Assembly (NCBI RefSeq): GCF_963924675.1
Contig: NC_089228.1
Coordinates: forward strand, 90,860,894-90,924,893
Source of the DNA: Phocoena phocoena
Lineage: Eukaryota > Chordata > Mammalia > Artiodactyla > Phocoenidae
Direction of reading: 5' to 3'
DNA length: 64,000 bases
Below, piece after piece: positions 22,406-33,088 of this stretch. A program made the position numbers and the translations under genes. The number at the start of each line of letters is the position of its first letter. The stretch's first letter is position 1. The notes beneath the pieces are model-generated. The model did not search any database and was not told where the DNA came from. It saw nothing but the letters and a program-made list of their open reading frames with translations.

Positions 22406-22793
22406 GGGGAAAAAATGTCATGAAGAACCTAGGGATAAGACAGGAATGGAGGCGCAGACCTACTGGAGAGCGGACTTGGGGATATGGGGAGGGGGAAGGG
22501 TGAGTTTTGACAGGGCGAGAGAGAGTCATGGACATATACACACTAACAAACGTGGTGGGGTGGATAGCTGGGGGGAAGCACCGCAGGGCACAGGGATATT
22601 AGCTCGGGGCTTTGGGACAGCCTGGAGGGGTGGGAGGGGGAGAGTGGGAGGGAGGGAGATGCAGGAGGGAAGACACATGGGAGCACATGTATATGTATAG
22701 CTGATTCACTTTGTTATAAATCAGAAACTAACACACCATTGTAAAGCAATTATACCCCAATAAAGATGTTAAAAAAAAAAAAAAAAAAAAAAA
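22406..22793 (+). other. L1-B 3' UTR, poly-A signal and tail
   Basis: Two G-rich purine tracts (about 22475-22505 and 22624-22660) contain several runs of three or more G, a conserved feature of L1 3' UTRs able to form quadruplexes. AATAAA is at 22759-22764, followed by 'gatgtt' and an A-run from 22771 that merges with the right TSD. The long pure A-tail supports recent insertion. Confidence 0.9.
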
Positions 22794-22807
22794 AAGAATA
22801 TTGATGG
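22794..22807. repeat. L1-B target-site duplication, right copy
   Basis: AAGAATATTGATGG, identical to 14174-14187. The first two bases could equally be assigned to the poly-A tail. Confidence 0.95.
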
Positions 22808-23530
22808 GTCATAGTTTACAAAGAGTTCATTTTGCAGAGAGAGCAAGGACTGAGTCATAATCTCTTAGATTAGAGCTTTCTATCATATCCTGTTACTCAG
22901 TTTTTCTCTTGGAAACTAAATGACTCTATCAGACATCAGTCATACTCACAATGGTATCTTTTCTACATCACGGAGGCCAGGAGATATGTGTCATTCTTTG
23001 CCCTTTTATTTATTTGAGAAGACAGAGTCATGATACAAAAAAAAACCATCAGAAATCAGATTTAAGAGGGTTAAGAGAATGACATGGTATATAAGCCATT
23101 CTAAAAGTCTTAGCTTTGAAAATTTATTATATGAATTAGGTTCTGGAACTTAGAAAGCTAGTATTAATTCAGTTTTGTGAATGTAAAATAATAGGTAGGA
23201 AGAGATAGATAGAGATATAAACAGCCTTATTTATATCCATGTTGAAAGTACCATGTTGAACTTACTGAAACTTTTGAAAATATAGAAAAATGTAAAGAAA
23301 AACATTGAAATCATCCAGTATCACACCAACAATAATCCCTATTAACATTTTGGTGCAATTCCTTCTAATATTTTTCTAGTATACAAACACATATATATGT
23401 ATTAGAAACAGGAGTGTTCATTTTTATACAGTTTTGTACCATTTTCGTGGGACATAAACGTGTTCTAAGAATGTATGTGTTACATACATAAAGTATAGTA
23501 AAGTCAGGGCAGCCACCAGAAGAAGTTTAT
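22808..23530. other. No gene; unique or very old repeat sequence
   Basis: AT-rich. Around 23280-23450, text such as 'ccctattaacattttggtgc' resembles part of an old L1 or similar repeat, but I cannot assign it with confidence. Confidence 0.5.
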
Positions 23531-23532
23531 TA

Positions 23533-24357
23533 CAGGTATACCTCATTTTACTGTGCTTTACGGATACTGTGTTTTTTATACAAATTGAAGGTTTGTGGCA
23601 ACCCTACATCCAGCAAGTCTATCACCTTCATCTTTCCAACAGCATTTGCTTACTTCATGTTTCTGTGACACATTCTGGTAATTCTTGCAATATTTCAAAC
23701 TTTTTCGTTATTATTATATATTTGTTATAAATATAAAACTTTAGCAGGTGAGGAGTTGCTTCTTACGGATGAGCAAAGTAAGTGGTTTCTTGAGATGGAA
23801 TCTACTCCTGATGAAGAGGCTGTGAAGATTGTTGAGACAACAACAAAGGATCTAGAATATTACGTAAACTTAGTTGATAAAGCAATGGCAGGGTTTGAGA
23901 GGACTGACTGCAATTTTGAAAGAAGTTCTTCTGTGGGTAAAAGGCTATCAAACAGCTTCTCACACTATAGAGAAACTGTTTGTGAAAGGATGTGTCAGTC
24001 CATGCAGCAAACGTCACTGTTGTTTTATTTTAAGAAATGGCCACGGCCACCTCAGCCTTCAGTAACCACCACCCTGATCAGTCAGCAGCTATTAACATCA
24101 AGGCAAAAAAGATTATAGCTCACTTTATAAAGACTCAGATGATGGTTAGCATTTTTTAGTAACAAAGTATTTTTTAATTAAGGTATCTGCATTGTTCTTT
24201 TAGACATAATGCTGTTGCATACTTAATAGATTACAGTATAGTGTAAACATAACTTTATATGCACTGAGAAACCAGAAAAATTCGTGTGACTCCCTTTATT
24301 GTGATATATGCTTTATTGTGGTGGTCTGAAACCCTCAATATCTCTGAGGTGTGCCTG
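23533..24357 (+). mobile_element. Tigger1-like DNA transposon, internally deleted
   Basis: The left end 'caggtatacctcattttact' and the right end 'tatctctgaggtgtgcctg' are inverted terminal repeats of the pogo/Tigger group, and TA is duplicated on both sides (23531-23532, 24358-24359). Internal text 'gaaggtttgtggcaacccta' and 'acattctggtaattcttgca' is typical of Tigger1. At 825 bp against about 2.4 kb for Tigger1, most of the transposase is missing. Confidence 0.88.
23756..24118 (+). pseudogene. Tigger1 transposase C-terminal remnant
   Basis: An open stretch of about 120 codons inside the Tigger element resembles the end of the pogo-type (Tc1/mariner superfamily) Tigger1 transposase, including 'LEMESTPDEEAVKIVE' and 'LEYYVNLVDKAMAGFER'. 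The DNA-binding domain and DDD catalytic core are absent because of the internal deletion, so the fragment cannot transpose. The open frame is probably fortuitous survival rather than a domesticated gene; no promoter or splice signal points to host use. Confidence 0.8.
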
Positions 24358-24359
24358 TA

Positions 24360-24830
24360 TACTCACTCACAGGTCTCAGAGAGGTGGTCACTATGTGTCA
24401 TGCAGAGCCACAGGGGAAGCATCAGGGTGGTCAGGAGGCAGCAGACAGGAGTGAGGGGAAGGGCTAGGCCAGAGACTTTACTGGAATTTCTATAGGAAAA
24501 GCAAGGCAGGGCAGGATAAACAGCTTAGGATTGGCTAGTTTGAATACTTCTGGTGGTTTTGGGGCACAGAGGTGGCCTTTAGTTTCCTGGTACCTGGCCC
24601 TGGGCTGATTTAGGGCAGGAGAAATATTGGCTTGGTGTGTGAGAGACAGATAAGGAAGTTTCTGGGGGATATGAGCTTGAAATTTGTGGTTTGTGTATGG
24701 AAGATGTGCTCCTGGCCAAGCCCTTTGTTATCTCTAAGAACTGGCTCTTAGATTACCCTGAGATGGAGAGTCTCTCCCGTTAGCAAGGCTACAAATGCCA
24801 GAGCATCAAGAATACAGAAAATAAGAAAAT
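24360..24830 (-). repeat. Probable LTR-type repeat, reverse orientation
   Basis: GC content is higher than in neighbouring DNA, with text such as 'ggctaggccagagactttac', 'gataaacagcttaggattgg' and 'gctcctggccaagccctttg' that I associate with a dispersed cetartiodactyl LTR. The Tigger element at 23533 may have inserted at its edge. Family and strand are tentative. Confidence 0.35.
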
Positions 24831-26300
24831 GTTGCTAATATAGTTGGCCCTATGATAGGTGGATATGAAATAGAGAAATACAGAATTTACGAAAACACAG
24901 AGCAAAAGGCATGGTTGCTTCATGACTGCCTAGTAATCCATCACAGAAATATCCCATAATTTACACAGTAATTCTGCTACTACTAGATTCTTTTAATGGT
25001 TGTTTGGTACTTTAAATAATTCCACAATGACTAGACAGAGAAGAAAAAGACAAGAAAGAAAAGACACGAATTGACTTATTTAAAATGTTATATATATAAA
25101 TGTATATCATATATATTATGTAATATATAATATGTATACAATGTAGTCATATATGTTATCATTATCATTATAATATATATACAATATTTGTGTGCTTTTG
25201 CCTACATAAGGAAATAGGAAAAGCAAGTTAGATCTGTACTCACTGACTTCTAAAAATGTCCACAATATATTGACAAGTGAAAGGACACTACAAAATAAAG
25301 CATGTATTAAAATAAGCCATTTCTGCACTAACAATCAACCAACTAAAATCCTTTTATATAATATACTATATACGCATTTGTAAAGGAAAACGGTATGGAA
25401 GGATACCAGACCACTAAAATTGATTTCCACAGAGGAATGACAAGCATAGGCAGAAGGCAGGCAAGGGAAGACAATTCACTTTGCTTCCATACATTTTGTA
25501 CTGTATCATTTTATGTATTACAAAAAGAATGTATTATAATTTTTAAATATCCAATTAAGAGATTTTTAAAGAAAAAATATTTTGTGTACATTTCTTATTC
25601 TTTCCTTTCAATATATTCCTAGACAGGATTTACTAAGTTAAAAAATGAACATATCTATATATATTAAGGAGATTTTATATATATAATACATTATATATAT
25701 ATACATTATACATTGTTATATGTGCTACTATCAGCAATGTACAAAGAAAAGTGTATATTTCTGCATAACTTTGCCAACACTGGACATTCACATTTTCAAA
25801 CTATAAAATAAAATTGTATTTACATTTGATTTAATTTGACTCTATTACTTATAAAAATTAAGTCTTTAAAAAATATGAAAAAAAAATATGAACTCTTTGA
25901 CCACTTGTTATTCTTGTGGGCTAAAACAAACATTTTCTTTTTAAAAAGAAGCTATTTTATTGATTTTTGTGTGACCTTTGTATATTAATGATATTTATAA
26001 TGATATATACAATTAATTGATATTAATCATTTGTCATATGTTACAAATACATTTCCTTTTTGTCATTTGACCTTTCATTTCACTCATGATGTTTTTATAT
26101 GCAAAATGTGGGAGACATTCCTAATGATCAGCACCCTGCTTTTGCTATTGACAGAATCATCCCTGAAGGTGACTTTCAATGCTTGATATTTAGAGTTCCA
26201 ATAACTACTGAAAAAGCATCTATTTCCTTCTGAAGTCAAGGAAAAGAACCCAAAATTCTTTTAATTTTCAGTAAATTCGATGCTTATTTTATTATAATGT
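24831..26300. other. AT-rich DNA with TA-rich tracts, no gene
   Basis: Tracts rich in alternating T and A occur at about 25085-25180 and 25655-25725. Some of the remainder may be old L1 in reverse orientation, but it is too diverged to name by eye. Confidence 0.5.
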
Positions 26301-27150
26301 CACAGAAGCTCATGTTTTCAATATACATAAAAATGTCAATACCTGATAGGGCAAGACCATCCTTATTATCCCTTTTCCCATAAGTTTCTTAAATATTCTT
26401 GCCAATTTATTATTCAATATAAACTTTGGAAGCAGTTTGTTTAAAAAAATTATGCTTAGATTTTTATTGGAATAGTATTCACATGATAAATGAATTTAGG
26501 GAAACTGCTTCTCTAAAAATCCTTACCACAGTATTTCACTCCATTTATTAAAATTTTCTGTCATTCAGTAAACTTTCAGCTACATTTTTTTGTTAATTCC
26601 TTCCTGCCTATGTTTTCTATATTCATTATTCTTTGGAATAAAATTTTTCATTAGCTATTCTCAATGTTAATTTCAGTTTATAGTGTGGTTACTAATTTCT
26701 GACTGTTTTTTAATCTGACCACATAGCTGAGCTATTTTTCAATGTGATTACCAGTTTTGTTTTCTTGAAATTCCTAGTTTTACCCATCTATAATTGTGAG
26801 AATTCTGTATTCTCCCTTTGCATAGGCATTTTGATTATTATGGCTTTCTACCTCAGTGCTTTAATGAGAACTTCCAGAATAATGTAAAATAATGATAATT
26901 ATAGCAGGCATCTTCACCACAGTTACTGGACTCTCTGGGACTCTATCATTACTGTGTATTCCATTGACTTCTACTATAAAATATACACCTTTTTAATGTC
27001 AAGGTATCCAGTTTGCTATGATTTTTTTTTAATGAGGAATGTTAATTGACTTTTAGTACCTTCTTAAAATCTATTGAGATGCTCATTAAGCTTTTTGTTT
27101 CCCCTTTTTTGATTAATTAATTAGATTTAATAGTATAAAAATACTAAATC
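26300..27150 (-). mobile_element. Old L1 ORF2 fragment, reverse orientation
   Basis: Read on the minus strand, parts such as 27060-27100 ('aaaatctattgagatgctca') match the L1 reverse transcriptase region. The fragment is diverged, with no open frame. Borders are approximate; it ends where a plus-strand L1 start begins. Confidence 0.6.
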
Positions 27151-27159
27151 AGAGGGGGA

Positions 27160-28500
27160 TTGATCAAGATGGCAGACTAGGAGAACATGGAACTAACCAT
27201 GTACAGAAAGACTCCTGCACAATGAAGACTGTAAGAAAGATCTACATACAATTAAGTAGGAAGGGAAGAAAAGTTTCAGGTCATGACCTGTGCCCCTGGG
27301 AGGGGACTCAGAGGAAAACGGAGACTACTTAGGCAGAGAGCCACCCTGGGGTGAGGGTGGGGGGAACAGTGACAGCCACAGATTGGGCACCCCAGTCCTG
27401 ACTCCTACACAGGAGAGGCAAACCCCCTTGGCTGGTTGGAGGACCACTGGGACTAACAGGAGGGCTGTGAGAAGCCTGAACTTTGCTCCTGAGAAGCACA
27501 CACGCACTGGCTTGCCCCTGAGGCAAGGCCTAGAGGGCAGTTAGAGGATTGTACTCTTTGACATAAATCATAGCAATATTTCTTTGGCTCTGTCTCCTAA
27601 GGCAGGGGTCCCCAACCCCTGGGCCACAGACCTGTACCAGTACACTGCCTGTTAGGAACTGGGCTCCACAGCAGGAGGTGAGCAGTGGGCAGTGGGCGAG
27701 CAAGCAAAGCTTCATCTGCCGCTCCCCATCACTTGCATTACGACCTGAACCATCTGCCACAACCCCGCCCCCATCCATGGAAAAATTGTTTTCCATGAAA
27801 CTGGTCCCTGGCGCCAAAAAGGCTGGGGACCATTGTCCTAAGCCAAAAGAAATAAACACAAGAATAAACAAATGGGACCTAATTAAACTTAAAAGATTTT
27901 GCACAGCAAAGGGAACCATAAACAAAATGAAATGACAACCTACAGAATGGGAGAAATTATTTGCAAACGATATGACCAACAAGAGGTCAACATATATAAA
28001 CAGTTCATACAACTCAATATCAAAAAAGCAACCCAATCGAAAAATGGGCAGAGACCTGAATAGACATTTTTCGAAAGAAGAATACAGATGGCTAACAGGT
28101 ACATGAAAAGATGCTCAACATCGCTAATTATTAAAGAAATGCAAACCAAAACCACAATGAGATATCACCTCACACCTGTCAGAATGGCCATCATCACAAA
28201 GTCTACAAATCACAAATGCTGGCAAGGATGTGGAGAAAAAGAAACTCTTGTACACTATTGGTGGGAATGTAAACTGGTGAAGCCATTATGGGAAACAGTA
28301 TGGAGGTTCCTCAAAAAACTGAAAATAGAACTACCATATGATCCAGCAATTCCACTCCTGGGTATGTATCTGGAAAAAACGAAAACACTAATTCGAAAAG
28401 ATACATGCACCCCAATGTTCATAGCAGCACTATTTAAAATAGCCAAGATATGGAAGCAACCCAAATGCCCATCAACAGATGAACGGATATAAAAGATGTG
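27160..28500 (+). mobile_element. L1-C: old L1 lacking most of its interior, split by MER1
   Basis: It opens with an L1 5' end ('caagatggcagactaggaga') and about 370 bp of 5' UTR, then jumps near 27545 to sequence matching the C-terminal part of ORF2 (around residue 985 of L1-B). All of ORF1 and about three quarters of ORF2 are missing. The ORF2 tail continues to 28500, with an open piece at 28088-28492 that includes the Cys-rich motif region. A MER1 transposon interrupts it at 27604-27839. Deletion, template switching or splicing could each explain the internal gap. Confidence 0.75.
27604..27839 (-). mobile_element. MER1-type hAT-Charlie non-autonomous transposon
   Basis: The ends 'caggggtccccaacccctgg' and 'aaaaaggctggggaccattg' are the inverted terminal repeats of the MER1 group. 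The flanks TCCTAAGG and TCCTAAGC are an 8-bp TSD with one mismatch, as expected for hAT elements. It sits inside L1-C, so it is the younger of the two. Confidence 0.88.
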
Positions 28501-28504
28501 GTGT

Positions 28505-28654
28505 GTGTATATGTATAAAATAATTTACCTCGTTCAACTTCCAAATGTCTGCCTTTGAGGTGATAACAAGTCTCGTAGCAAAATCGGCAGTATGATTTGT
28601 CAAAAAATTTAAGGAACTGTAGTTCACTTTTACAGAGTTAAACTCTCTTTTTTT
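28505..28654. other. No recognised feature
   Basis: A short stretch between L1-C and an antisense L1 fragment. It starts next to a TG/TA-rich microsatellite-like tract at 28498-28518. Confidence 0.5.
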
Positions 28655-28975
28655 TAACTGTAGTATAACTGACATACTACATTCTATTAGCTTCTGGTAT
28701 ACAACACAATTATTCGTATACATTTCAAAATATCACCACAATGTCTGTTACCACACAAAGTTACAGATTTTTCTTCTCGTGATGAGAGCAACTTTCAAAT
28801 TTACAATATAGTATTATTGACTATAGTCACCATGCTGTACATTACATCCCCTGACTTATTTATTTTATAACTGCAAGTTTTTACCTCTTGATCCCTTTTA
28901 GCCATTTCACCCACCTCCCAGTGCCCCCTCCTCTGACAACCACCAATCTCTTTTCTGTATATATATGAGTTTTGT
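28655..28975 (-). mobile_element. L1M-type 3' UTR fragment, reverse orientation
   Basis: It contains 'acaaagttacagatttttct', 'tagtattattgactatagtc' and 'accatgctgtacattacatc', the reverse complement of the 3' UTR of medium-age L1 (L1M). Confidence 0.75.
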
Positions 28976-29009
28976 TTTATTTGTTCTTTTTTTTTTTTAA
29001 TTAAATCTT

Positions 29010-29345
29010 ACCATTTGTGACACAACATATGGACCTCGAAGGCATCATGCTTAGTGAAATAAGTCAGACACAAAAAGACAAATACCGGGCTTCCCTGGTG
29101 GCGCAGTGGTTGAGAGTCCGCCTGCCAATGCAGGGGACACGGGTTTGCACCTCGGTCCGGGAGGATCCCACAGGCCGCGGAGCGGCTGGGCCCATGAGCC
29201 ATGGCCACTGAGCCTGCGCACCTGGAGCCTGTGCTCCGCAACGGGAGAGGCCACAGCAGTGAGAGGCCCGTGTACCGCAAAGAAAAAAAAAAAAAAAAAG
29301 ACAAATACCGCATGATTTCAATTATATGTGGAATCTAAAAAACAA
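29010..29345 (+). mobile_element. L1 3' UTR fragment split by a CHR SINE
   Basis: The left piece ends 'agtcagacacaaaaagacaa' and the right piece continues 'catgatttcaattatatgtg' and 'gaatctaaaa', the conserved sequence just before and after the ORF2 stop of L1. Confidence 0.85.
29088..29294 (+). mobile_element. CHR SINE 3
   Basis: A perfect 16-bp TSD (AAAAAGACAAATACCG at 29072-29087 and 29295-29310) flanks it. Box B is altered ('ggtttgcacctc'). It is nested in the L1 fragment. Confidence 0.97.
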
Positions 29346-29439
29346 TACAAAGTTAAACTTTCTATATACAATATAAATATTACTGATAGGATATAATGAT
29401 TTGAATCAGTATTCTTTTAATTTTCAAAAGATTTTACAT

Positions 29440-29600
29440 CTTTTATCACATTTTATTTTCACAACAGCATTAAAGTGTTATCTGGTAGGTCGGATACATA
29501 AGAAACACATTTTCAGATGAGAAGCCTATGATCCAGACAACTTACATAAGACTTCCACTGTCAAGCAGTGGTAAAGTCAGGACAGAAATCAGTCATTTAA
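29440..29600 (-). repeat. MIR SINE fragment, reverse orientation
   Basis: 'cacaacagcattaaagtg', then 'cagatgagaagcctatgat' and 'ggtaaagtcaggacagaaat' follow the minus-strand MIR order. Confidence 0.65.
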
Positions 29601-29904
29601 TTAAGTCTGATAAGACTCAAAACATTTACTTAATTTCTAATTATTCCAAATAATATGGATAAATTCCTCTTACTCCAAACCTGCTTGGAGCCATTCACTC
29701 AATTCATTCCTGAATCAAATCCATTATTGATGAACTTAAGTACTGATATGTTGGCCCTACAAGATAAGATTTACAAGGTATTAAGATAGACCACTGAAAG
29801 AAAATACAACACGGTCTTTTTATTTCTGACAGAAATGAGAATATTGAGCTTATTTTAGTGGACATTTGACATTTTGGCTGCCCAGCAACTAAACTCATTA
29901 CGGC

Positions 29905-30390
29905 AGAAAAATGGCAGAAAATTCTTTAATTTTCCTCCCATCGAAAGGTGGGGCCCATGTCCCTTATCTCTGAATCTGGACTGTCTCTGTGATTCCTTTG
30001 ACTAACAGAAACAGCAGAAGTGATCCTTGGTTTGTTTCCAGGCCAAAGCCTTCCACTTCCTGTCTTTTGGAACACTCTCTCCCTAAGACTCATCTAAGTA
30101 TGAAAACCCTGAGACCACCAGCCTGGAGAGGCCCTGTGCAGACTAATGAACAGTCCCAGCTGAGCCCAGCTTTCCAGCCGTTCCCACCAGGACACCAGCC
30201 ATGTGATCCTCCAAACCTGACCAGGTACCCCACCGATTGACTTCAGCTGATAACACATGAAACATAAACATCACCTACCTAAACTCTGCCCCCAAAATCA
30301 CCATCTGACAATAAAATGATTATCATTTTAAGCCACTAAGGTTTGGGATAACTTATCATGCAACAGTAGATAATTGAAATACTCATCTTC
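29905..30390 (+). repeat. MLT1-type MaLR LTR
   Basis: The terminal block 'cattttaagccactaaggtt' and 'tgcaacagtagataattgaa' is diagnostic of the MLT1 3' end on the plus strand. A polyadenylation signal 'aataaa' lies just before it (30311). The 83-codon frame at 29989 is within the LTR and is not a gene. Confidence 0.75.
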
Positions 30391-30640
30391 CTATTTGAAG
30401 AAAGTCCCAAGATAGCTGAAAGACAGGGCTCCACTTCCTACCACGGAAAACTGAAGGCAGAAAATACTTCTTCACATACTTGGTGATTAGAGTGCAGGTG
30501 TGTGACCTGAGTTTAGTCAATTAAGAGTTCTAGTTTAGGACTTTGAACCCTGAGAGAGTAACACAAAGTAGAGGGAAGGTTAAAGAAAATTCACATGTAG
30601 CTGCAACAAACCAAGAGTCATTGCATGCAAAAGACCAAGA
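30391..30640. other. No recognised feature
   Basis: Diverged AT-rich DNA between an MLT1 LTR and old L1. Confidence 0.5.
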
Positions 30641-31243
30641 ATAGCTAAGAAAATTTTGAAGAACAATAATAAAGTGGAGGGACTTGCCTTTTTAATATCA
30701 AGAGATTTTATTAAGGTATAGCAAATAAGATACTGGGGCTTTGACTAGAAATAGACACATACACCAATGGAACAGAACCTAGAAGAACACACATATGTAG
30801 AAAGTCTATTAGTGACATAAGAGTAATCCTAAATTAATGAGGGAAGGATAGCCTATTCAATAAACAGTTCTCACTGGGAAAATTGATTATCTATGTCAAA
30901 AAATAAATAAAATTAAATCTTCATCTCATACATATACTTCAATCATTTAATTACATTAAAGACACAAATATGAAAGTCAAAACTAAAAACATTTAGAAGG
31001 AAATAGAGAATATTTTTGACCTCAAGGTAGGGAATAACTTTTACAACATGATTCAAAATAATGACCACAAAGGAAAATACTGAAAATTAAACTATAACAA
31101 AATTAGCCATTTACCCCTCATAAAAATATCTTAACTAGAATAAAGGGACATGCCATAGGCTGAGAAAGATATCTGCATATAACTGACAAAGGGTTAATGT
31201 CTAGAATATACAAAAATTGTTTTTCAAATCAAAAAGAAAAAGA

Positions 31244-31457
31244 TGGGCTTCCCTGGTAGCGCAGTGGTTGAGAGTCCGCCTGCCGATGCAGGGGACACGG
31301 GTTCGTGCCCCGGTGCAGAAGATCCCACATGCCGCAGACAGGCTGGGCCCATGAGCCATGGCCACTGAGCCTGCGTGTCCGGAGCCTGTGCTCCGCAACA
31401 GGAGAGGCCACAACAGTGAGAGGCCCACGTATCGCAAAAAATAAAAAATAAATAAAT
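31244..31457 (+). mobile_element. CHR SINE 4
   Basis: TSD AAAAAGAAAAAGA at 31231-31243 and 31458-31470. A short deletion is visible after 'cggtgcagaag', where the usual 'ccgggaagatccc' is shortened. The tail is (AAAT)-rich rather than pure A. Confidence 0.95.
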
Positions 31458-31512
31458 AAAAAGAAAAAGACAACTTAAAAGAAAAATACTGCCAAAATAA
31501 AGAAGCAATTAA

Positions 31513-31556
31513 CAAGAAAGAAAGAAAGAAAGAAAAAGAAAACGAAAGAAAGAGGA
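31513..31556. repeat. (GAAA)n simple repeat
   Basis: A run of AAGAAAG-type units within the old L1 region. Confidence 0.85.
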
Positions 31557-32199
31557 ATGACAGTAAACATTTGAAACCATAGTAAACTTTAACAGTAAGT
31601 AAGAAAATGCAAATTTAAAGCACTATGGGATTCCATTTCACATGGATCACATTGGAAATATTAAAAGTCTGACAAAATCAAGCTCTGGAAAGAATATTAG
31701 CAGTAAAGATTAAGATTCATTTAACCTAAAATGCAACAATTCACTCCTTGAATACACCTTGTAAAAACTCTTTCACATGTACATAAGAAGTAGAAAGATA
31801 TTAATAGCAAGAAAATTGAAATAAGTTAAATGCCAATCAACAGAAAATGCATAATTGTGAAATATAAATACAACATATGATTATACAGCAATGAAAATGA
31901 ATGAATGAGACTTATACAAAGGAACGTAGATGATTATCATAAATATAGCACTGAATGAAGAAATCAGGCTACAAAAAAACATGTGGATTATGATACCACT
32001 CAATAGTTTGTTTTTTTTAAAGAAAACTAAGCAATATACACATATGAATACAGTAAAGCTATTTTGGAGTAAGGAAGTAATAAATAGCAATTTTCAGATA
32101 GTTATAAAATTGGGTAAGAGGGGAATTTTTTTCTATTAATGATCTATTAATATGGTACATGATGTTAAATAATGGCATACCTAAATGATACAGGTATAC

Positions 32200-33085
32200 C
32201 ATTATTTTCCTAATGTATTTAGATTATGTTTGCTAATATTTATTATTTTGCATTAATATTCATAAGTGATATTGGTTTATAAATTTCTTTATGTGTGTGT
32301 GTATACTGTCTTTGCTAGATTTAGATACTCGTGCTTTGGAAGCTTTCCATCAATTTCTATGAACCGAAACAAATTGTATAGCATTGAGACTATATGAGTT
32401 TGGTAGAATCTACTGTGAAACTATCTGGGTCTCATAATTTTATGTGGGGTATTACCTTGATAACTTTATTTATTGTAAAAAATTGGTCTAAGCTTTCTGT
32501 CTTCTTTGAGACCAATTTTGGTAAACTGTCTTATCCTTGAAAATTATCCATCTAGGTTTTCAAACTTATAGGCCTAGAAGTATGAACATAGTCTCAATAT
32601 TTTTAAAAATTCTTCCATTTCAATGTTTACTTCCCCCTTTTACCATATCTTCATTTGTGTGTATATATATATATTCTTTCTCCCTTTTCCTCTTGATTAA
32701 GTTAGCTGGTGATTTTTTTAATTTATTAATTTTTCCAAAAACTAAATTTTGATAAGTTTATTAGAACTTAGATCTACTGTTTTTCTATACCTCACTGATT
32801 TTTGCTTTTGTCTTTGTTAGTTCTTTGACTTTTTATTTACTTTGTTGTTTTTTCCTAACATTACCAGCTGAAAATTTAGTTCCTCTATTTTCACTATTTC
32901 ACTTTGCAGATAAAAGTGTTTTAGTTCTATGAAGTTTCCTCTAACTGTTTAAATATAGACCGTAAGTTCTAATATATTCTAATACTCATTACTTCTTAGA
33001 TATTCTCTCATTTCCGTTTTTATTTTTCATTTCACCCAGGAGTTTAAAAGAAGGCCTTATAATTTTCAGGTTTAATTCCGGTCTT
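32200..33085 (-). mobile_element. Old L1 ORF2 fragment, reverse orientation
   Basis: 'gtttggtagaatctactgtg' followed by 'tatctgggtctcat' is the reverse complement of the L1 region encoding 'SPGPDGF'. Later text with repeated 'tttgctttt' and 'gttctttgac' continues towards the endonuclease end. It is heavily decayed. Confidence 0.7.
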
Positions 33086-33088
33086 TCT

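Larger units (their letters stand above)
14188..22793 (+). mobile_element. L1-B: full-length L1 with both ORFs intact
   Basis: It is bounded by perfect 14-bp duplications. Order: 5' UTR 14188-17634, ORF1 17635-18528, 58-bp spacer, ORF2 18587-22405, 3' UTR 22406-22770, poly-A. At about 8.6 kb it is longer than human L1 (about 6 kb) because the 5' UTR is about 3.4 kb. There is no stop, frameshift or truncation in either ORF, and the start carries the YY1-type motif expected at the true 5' end. The element has everything needed in principle to move; activity cannot be judged from sequence alone. The L1-A copy next to it is diverged and lacks most of this 5' UTR. Confidence 0.97.
30640..32010 (+). 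mobile_element. Very old L1 ORF2 and 3' fragment, interrupted by a SINE
   Basis: Degenerate text follows the order of the L1 ORF2 3' third: 'acaccaatggaacagaacct', 'aggatagcctattcaataaa', 'actgacaaagggttaatgtc' and later 'aatgccaatcaacag'. Many indels and stops are present. Confidence 0.7.

Noticed and set aside
29088..29150. tRNA gene candidates with A and B boxes
   Set aside because: They are the tRNA-derived heads of SINEs; the rest of a tRNA fold is absent.
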